From the NCBI GenBank assembly GCA_900541345.1, contig UQJE01000103.1, positions 1 through 7,577 of the forward strand: DNA of 7,577 nt. The letters run 5' to 3'. Numbering within the stretch: position 1 is the first letter of the stretch; each line of letters starts with the position of its first letter. The translations under genes and the position numbers were made by a program. Origin of the DNA: an uncultured Blautia sp. GTDB taxonomy: Bacteria > Bacillota > Clostridia > Lachnospirales > Lachnospiraceae. The notes beneath the pieces are model-generated. The model was not told the DNA's origin, searched no databases, and saw only the letters and a program-made list of their open reading frames with translations. Shown here piece after piece: positions 5,894-7,577 of the stretch.

Positions 5894-5899
5894 TATAAT
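5894..5899 (+). promoter_or_regulatory. -10 box of the molybdenum hydroxylase operon
   Basis: A perfect TATAAT at 5894-5899 lies 67 bp before the FAD-subunit start. The -35 position at 17 bp spacing is AAAAGT (5871-5876), a poor match. The promoter may therefore be weak or dependent on an activator or on the A-tracts upstream. Confidence 0.5.
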
Positions 5900-5916
5900 A
5901 GCCCATTTTGCGGGCT
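5900..5916 (+). promoter_or_regulatory. Dyad overlapping the hydroxylase transcription start, possible operator
   Basis: AGCCC (5900-5904) and GGGCT (5912-5916) are perfect inverted 5-mers around a 7-base centre; T5899/G5917 adds only an RNA-type wobble pair. It is a GC-rich island in AT-rich DNA and directly abuts the -10 box. Transcription would begin within it (near 5906), so the 5' arm would not be fully transcribed. A protein binding site is more likely than an RNA hairpin. No regulator gene is present nearby. Confidence 0.35.
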
Positions 5917-5966
5917 GTAAGATAATAAACAGACAAAAGGAAACGAAAAAGAGAAAGGAATATAAG

Positions 5967-6785
5967 ATGCTGAAGATAAAAAATTATGTAAAAGCCAAAA
6001 GTCTGGCAGAGGCATATGAACTGAATCAGAAAAAAACAGCATGTATACTGGGTGGTATGGTATGGCTGAAAATGTCTGATAAAACCGTATCCACAGCCAT
6101 TGATATTTCCGGATTGGGGCTAGATACCATCACAGAGACAGAAGAGGAATTTGTAATCGGTGCGATGACATCTCTTCGTGATTTGGAAATCCATCCGGGG
6201 TTGGATTGCTACACAAAAGGGGCTGTGAAAGAAAGTCTTCGCCACATTGTAGGTGTACAGTTTCGTAACTGCGCTACAGTGGGAGGCAGTATTTTTGGAC
6301 GCTTTGGTTTTTCTGACGTGCTTACCATGTTTCTTGCAATGGATGTCTGGGTGGAGCTTTACGATAAAGGAAGACTCCCTCTTTCCGAATTTGCACAGAT
6401 GAAAAAGGACAGAGACATTTTGGTGAACATTATTGTCAAGAAAACACCTCTTTCTGTCTGTTATCTCAGCCAGAGAAACACAAGTACAGACTTTCCGGTT
6501 CTCACCTGTGCGGCATCGCTTGTGGGAGAGGAAGCGCGTACAGTCATCGGCGCGAGACCTGCCCGTCCTGTTATTTTAGAAGATGAAAAGGGGATTATTA
6601 AAAATTTCAAATACCTGTCAAAGGAGAAAAAGAAAGAAGCAGCAAAGGCTTTTGCAGAATATGCGGCACAGCAGGTAAAGACAGGCTCCAATATGCGTGC
6701 TTCTGCAGAATATAGAACGCTTCTTGCTAAGGTACTGACAAAAAGAGCATGGGAAGCAGTAGGAGGAATGGCAGATGAAGATTAG
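5967..6785 (+). CDS. Molybdenum hydroxylase FAD-binding subunit (xanthine dehydrogenase XdhB-type)
   Basis: FAD subunit (272 residues) of a xanthine-dehydrogenase-family enzyme, passing electrons from the 2Fe-2S subunit to an acceptor. Residues about 3-160 fit FAD_binding_5 (PF00941): the glycine loop ILGGMVWLK at 27-35 and the second FAD motif RNCATVGGSIFGRFGFSD at 100-117, followed by LTMFLAMD. Residues about 165-268 fit the CO_deh_flav_C domain (PF03450), ending in the characteristic ASAEYRTLLAKVLTKRAWEAV at 245-265. The first loop reads GGMVW where many homologues have GGTD or GGTN, and the second has Ser after GG where Asn or Asp is common, so flavin contacts may differ. RBS AAAGGA at 5954-5959. 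Its stop overlaps the next gene's start by 11 bp. The FAD, FeS, Mo gene order is as found in several bacterial operons. Substrate (purine or another N-heterocycle) not determinable here. Confidence 0.9.
   Translation: MLKIKNYVKAKSLAEAYELNQKKTACILGGMVWLKMSDKTVSTAIDISGLGLDTITETEEEFVIGAMTSLRDLEIHPGLDCYTKGAVKESLRHIVGVQFRNCATVGGSIFGRFGFSDVLTMFLAMDVWVELYDKGRLPLSEFAQMKKDRDILVNIIVKKTPLSVCYLSQRNTSTDFPVLTCAASLVGEEARTVIGARPARPVILEDEKGIIKNFKYLSKEKKKEAAKAFAEYAAQQVKTGSNMRASAEYRTLLAKVLTKRAWEAVGGMADED
6761..6766 (+). promoter_or_regulatory. Internal RBS of the 2Fe-2S subunit gene
   Basis: AGGAGG inside the end of the FAD-subunit gene lies 8 bases before the ATG at 6775. It supports that start even though it creates an 11-bp overlap with the upstream gene. 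Confidence 0.8.
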
Positions 6786-7245
6786 TTTCTGGTTAAATGG
6801 TGTGTATCGCCATGAAGAGGTGGAGCCGGGAGTGATGCTCCTTGATTTTTTGAGAGAAAAAGGCTGTGCGAGCGTAAAAAGAGGATGTGAGACTGCAAAC
6901 TGCGGTCTTTGTACAGTGCTTATGGACGAAAAGCCGGTGCTTTCCTGTTCTGTTCTTGCAGTACGGGCAGATGGAAAGAAAATTGTGACAATGGAAGGAA
7001 TGCAAAGAGAAGCGGAGGAGTTTGGAAGCTTTCTGGCACAGGAAGGTGCAGAGCAGTGTGGGTTTTGTAACCCGGGCTTTATCATGAATGTTTTTGCCAT
7101 GTTAAAAGAAATTAAAAATCCCACAGAGGAACAGATAAAGGAATATCTGTCAGGAAATCTTTGCCGCTGTTCTGGTTTTGTTTCACAGACAAGAAGTATT
7201 CTGAAATTTTTGAAATATAAAAAAGCACAGGAGGGAGAAGTATGA
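6775..7245 (+). CDS. Molybdenum hydroxylase 2Fe-2S iron-sulfur subunit (XdhC/CoxS-type)
   Basis: Small electron-transfer subunit, 156 residues, typical length. All eight cluster ligands are present. The plant-ferredoxin-type N-terminal domain (PF00111) has C38-x4-C43-x2-C46-x11-C58 in RGCETANCGLC and LSC. The helical second domain (PF01799) has C95-x2-C98 in QCGFCNPGF and C130-x-C132 in LCRCSGF. The two clusters carry electrons from the molybdenum site to the FAD subunit. The gene overlaps the FAD gene by 11 bp and its stop overlaps the molybdopterin subunit start as ATGA, indicating coupled translation and a stoichiometric complex. Acts in the cytoplasm, with no signal peptide. A close homologue in other hydroxylases (nicotinate, aldehyde, CO) would look the same, so the substrate stays open. 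Confidence 0.95.
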   Translation: MKISFWLNGVYRHEEVEPGVMLLDFLREKGCASVKRGCETANCGLCTVLMDEKPVLSCSVLAVRADGKKIVTMEGMQREAEEFGSFLAQEGAEQCGFCNPGFIMNVFAMLKEIKNPTEEQIKEYLSGNLCRCSGFVSQTRSILKFLKYKKAQEGEV

Positions 7246-7577
7246 AATATGTAAATCAGCCGGTGCGCAAAAAAGATGCAATGGCTCTTGTAACGGGACA
7301 GCCGGTGTATACAGATGATATTGCTCCGGATGACTGTCTGATCGTAAAGGTGCTTAGGAGTCCCTACGCAAATGCCTGGGTAGAAGAAATTCGAACAGGA
7401 ACAGCAGAGCAGGTGAGCGGAATTGTATGTATTCTTACATATAAAGATGTTCCTCAAAAGAGATTTACTTTGGCGGGACAGACCGCGCCGGAATTAAGCC
7501 CGGCGGATCGATATATTCTCGACCGTCATTTAAGATTTGTAGGAGATGCGGTTGCGATTGTAGCCGGTGAGACGGAA
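7242..7577 (+). CDS. Molybdenum hydroxylase molybdopterin-binding subunit (N-terminal part, cut by right edge)
   Basis: The ATG at 7242 overlaps the previous stop by 4 bp and has AGGAGGG (7229-7235) as RBS. 112 codons are open to the window end. The translation fits the start of the a/b hammerhead domain (Ald_Xan_dh_C, PF01315) of xanthine-dehydrogenase-type catalytic subunits: VRKKDAMALVTGQPVYTDDI at 8-27, VKVLRSPYANAWV at 35-47, GIVCILTYKDVP at 60-71 and LRFVGDAVAIVAGET at 97-111. Family members are about 700-780 residues, so about 85 percent lies outside the window, including the molybdopterin-binding motifs and the catalytic Glu. Whether it is a purine hydroxylase or a selenium-dependent type cannot be judged from this part. 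Confidence 0.92.
   Translation, partial: MKYVNQPVRKKDAMALVTGQPVYTDDIAPDDCLIVKVLRSPYANAWVEEIRTGTAEQVSGIVCILTYKDVPQKRFTLAGQTAPELSPADRYILDRHLRFVGDAVAIVAGETE

Noticed and set aside
5906..5966. Possible purine riboswitch or other leader RNA before the hydroxylase operon
   Set aside because: The leader is only about 60 bases, A-rich, and has none of the conserved purine or preQ1 riboswitch core sequences. The only dyad lies across the predicted start site.
6618..7457. Minus-strand 279-codon open frame opposite the hydroxylase genes
   Set aside because: Its translation is Cys/Ser/Phe-rich with no recognisable domain. It lies entirely antisense to three well-supported coupled genes and has no RBS, so it is a shadow frame.
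1..7577. CRISPR arrays, tRNA/rRNA genes, insertion sequences or attachment sites
   Set aside because: No spaced identical repeats, cloverleaf-like segments, transposase or integrase motifs, or terminal inverted repeats were seen. The only clear repeats are the operator repeats at 2050-2101 and the terminator stems.

Overview
The window looks like a chromosomal segment of a low-to-mid GC, spore-forming Clostridia, most likely a Lachnospiraceae gut anaerobe. This is inferred from the AT-rich intergenic DNA, strong GGAGG-type ribosome binding sites, a YlbJ-type sporulation membrane protein, and a family mix (YtrA-type GntR with ABC-2 exporter, DUF362, Cytidylate_kin2, clostridial-style molybdenum hydroxylase). 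I cannot name a species.

Layout, left to right. (1) Positions 1-446, minus strand: the N-terminal 148 codons of a YlbJ-like sporulation membrane protein, running off the left edge. (2) Positions 447-523: a short divergent spacer with a sigma-E-like promoter for ylbJ and the RBS of the rightward gene. (3) Positions 524-1975, plus: an intact M20-family aminoacyl-histidine dipeptidase (PepD), closed by a strong intrinsic terminator. (4) Positions 2050-5110, plus: a tightly packed four-gene operon made of a YtrA-type GntR repressor, an ABC ATPase, a six-helix ABC-2 permease and a cysteine-rich DUF362 protein. It is driven by a near-consensus promoter embedded in a 13-bp perfect inverted repeat plus three 10-bp tandem repeats, which is very probably the autoregulatory operator. 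(5) Positions 5147-5734, minus: a cytidylate-kinase-like protein, convergent with the operon. The two share a hairpin that is a good terminator in the leftward direction. (6) Positions 5735-5966: an AT-rich divergent spacer with a leftward extended -10 promoter, a rightward -10 box with a GC-rich dyad next to it, and spaced A-tracts. (7) Positions 5967-7577, plus: the start of a three-subunit molybdenum hydroxylase operon in the order FAD subunit, 2Fe-2S subunit, molybdopterin subunit. The last is cut by the right edge after 112 codons. Overlapping start and stop codons suggest translational coupling.

How the genes work together. The GntR/ABC genes look like a self-regulated export or stress-response module. 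The DUF362 gene has only a 3-bp gap from the permease and no visible promoter of its own, so a putative Fe-S protein appears tied to that module. The hydroxylase genes should build a xanthine-dehydrogenase-type enzyme (Mo cofactor, two 2Fe-2S clusters, FAD). Its substrate cannot be read from the part visible here. The most unusual points are the operator architecture at 2050-2101, the DUF362 linkage with its Cys-rich tail, and the atypical FAD-loop residues in the hydroxylase FAD subunit.
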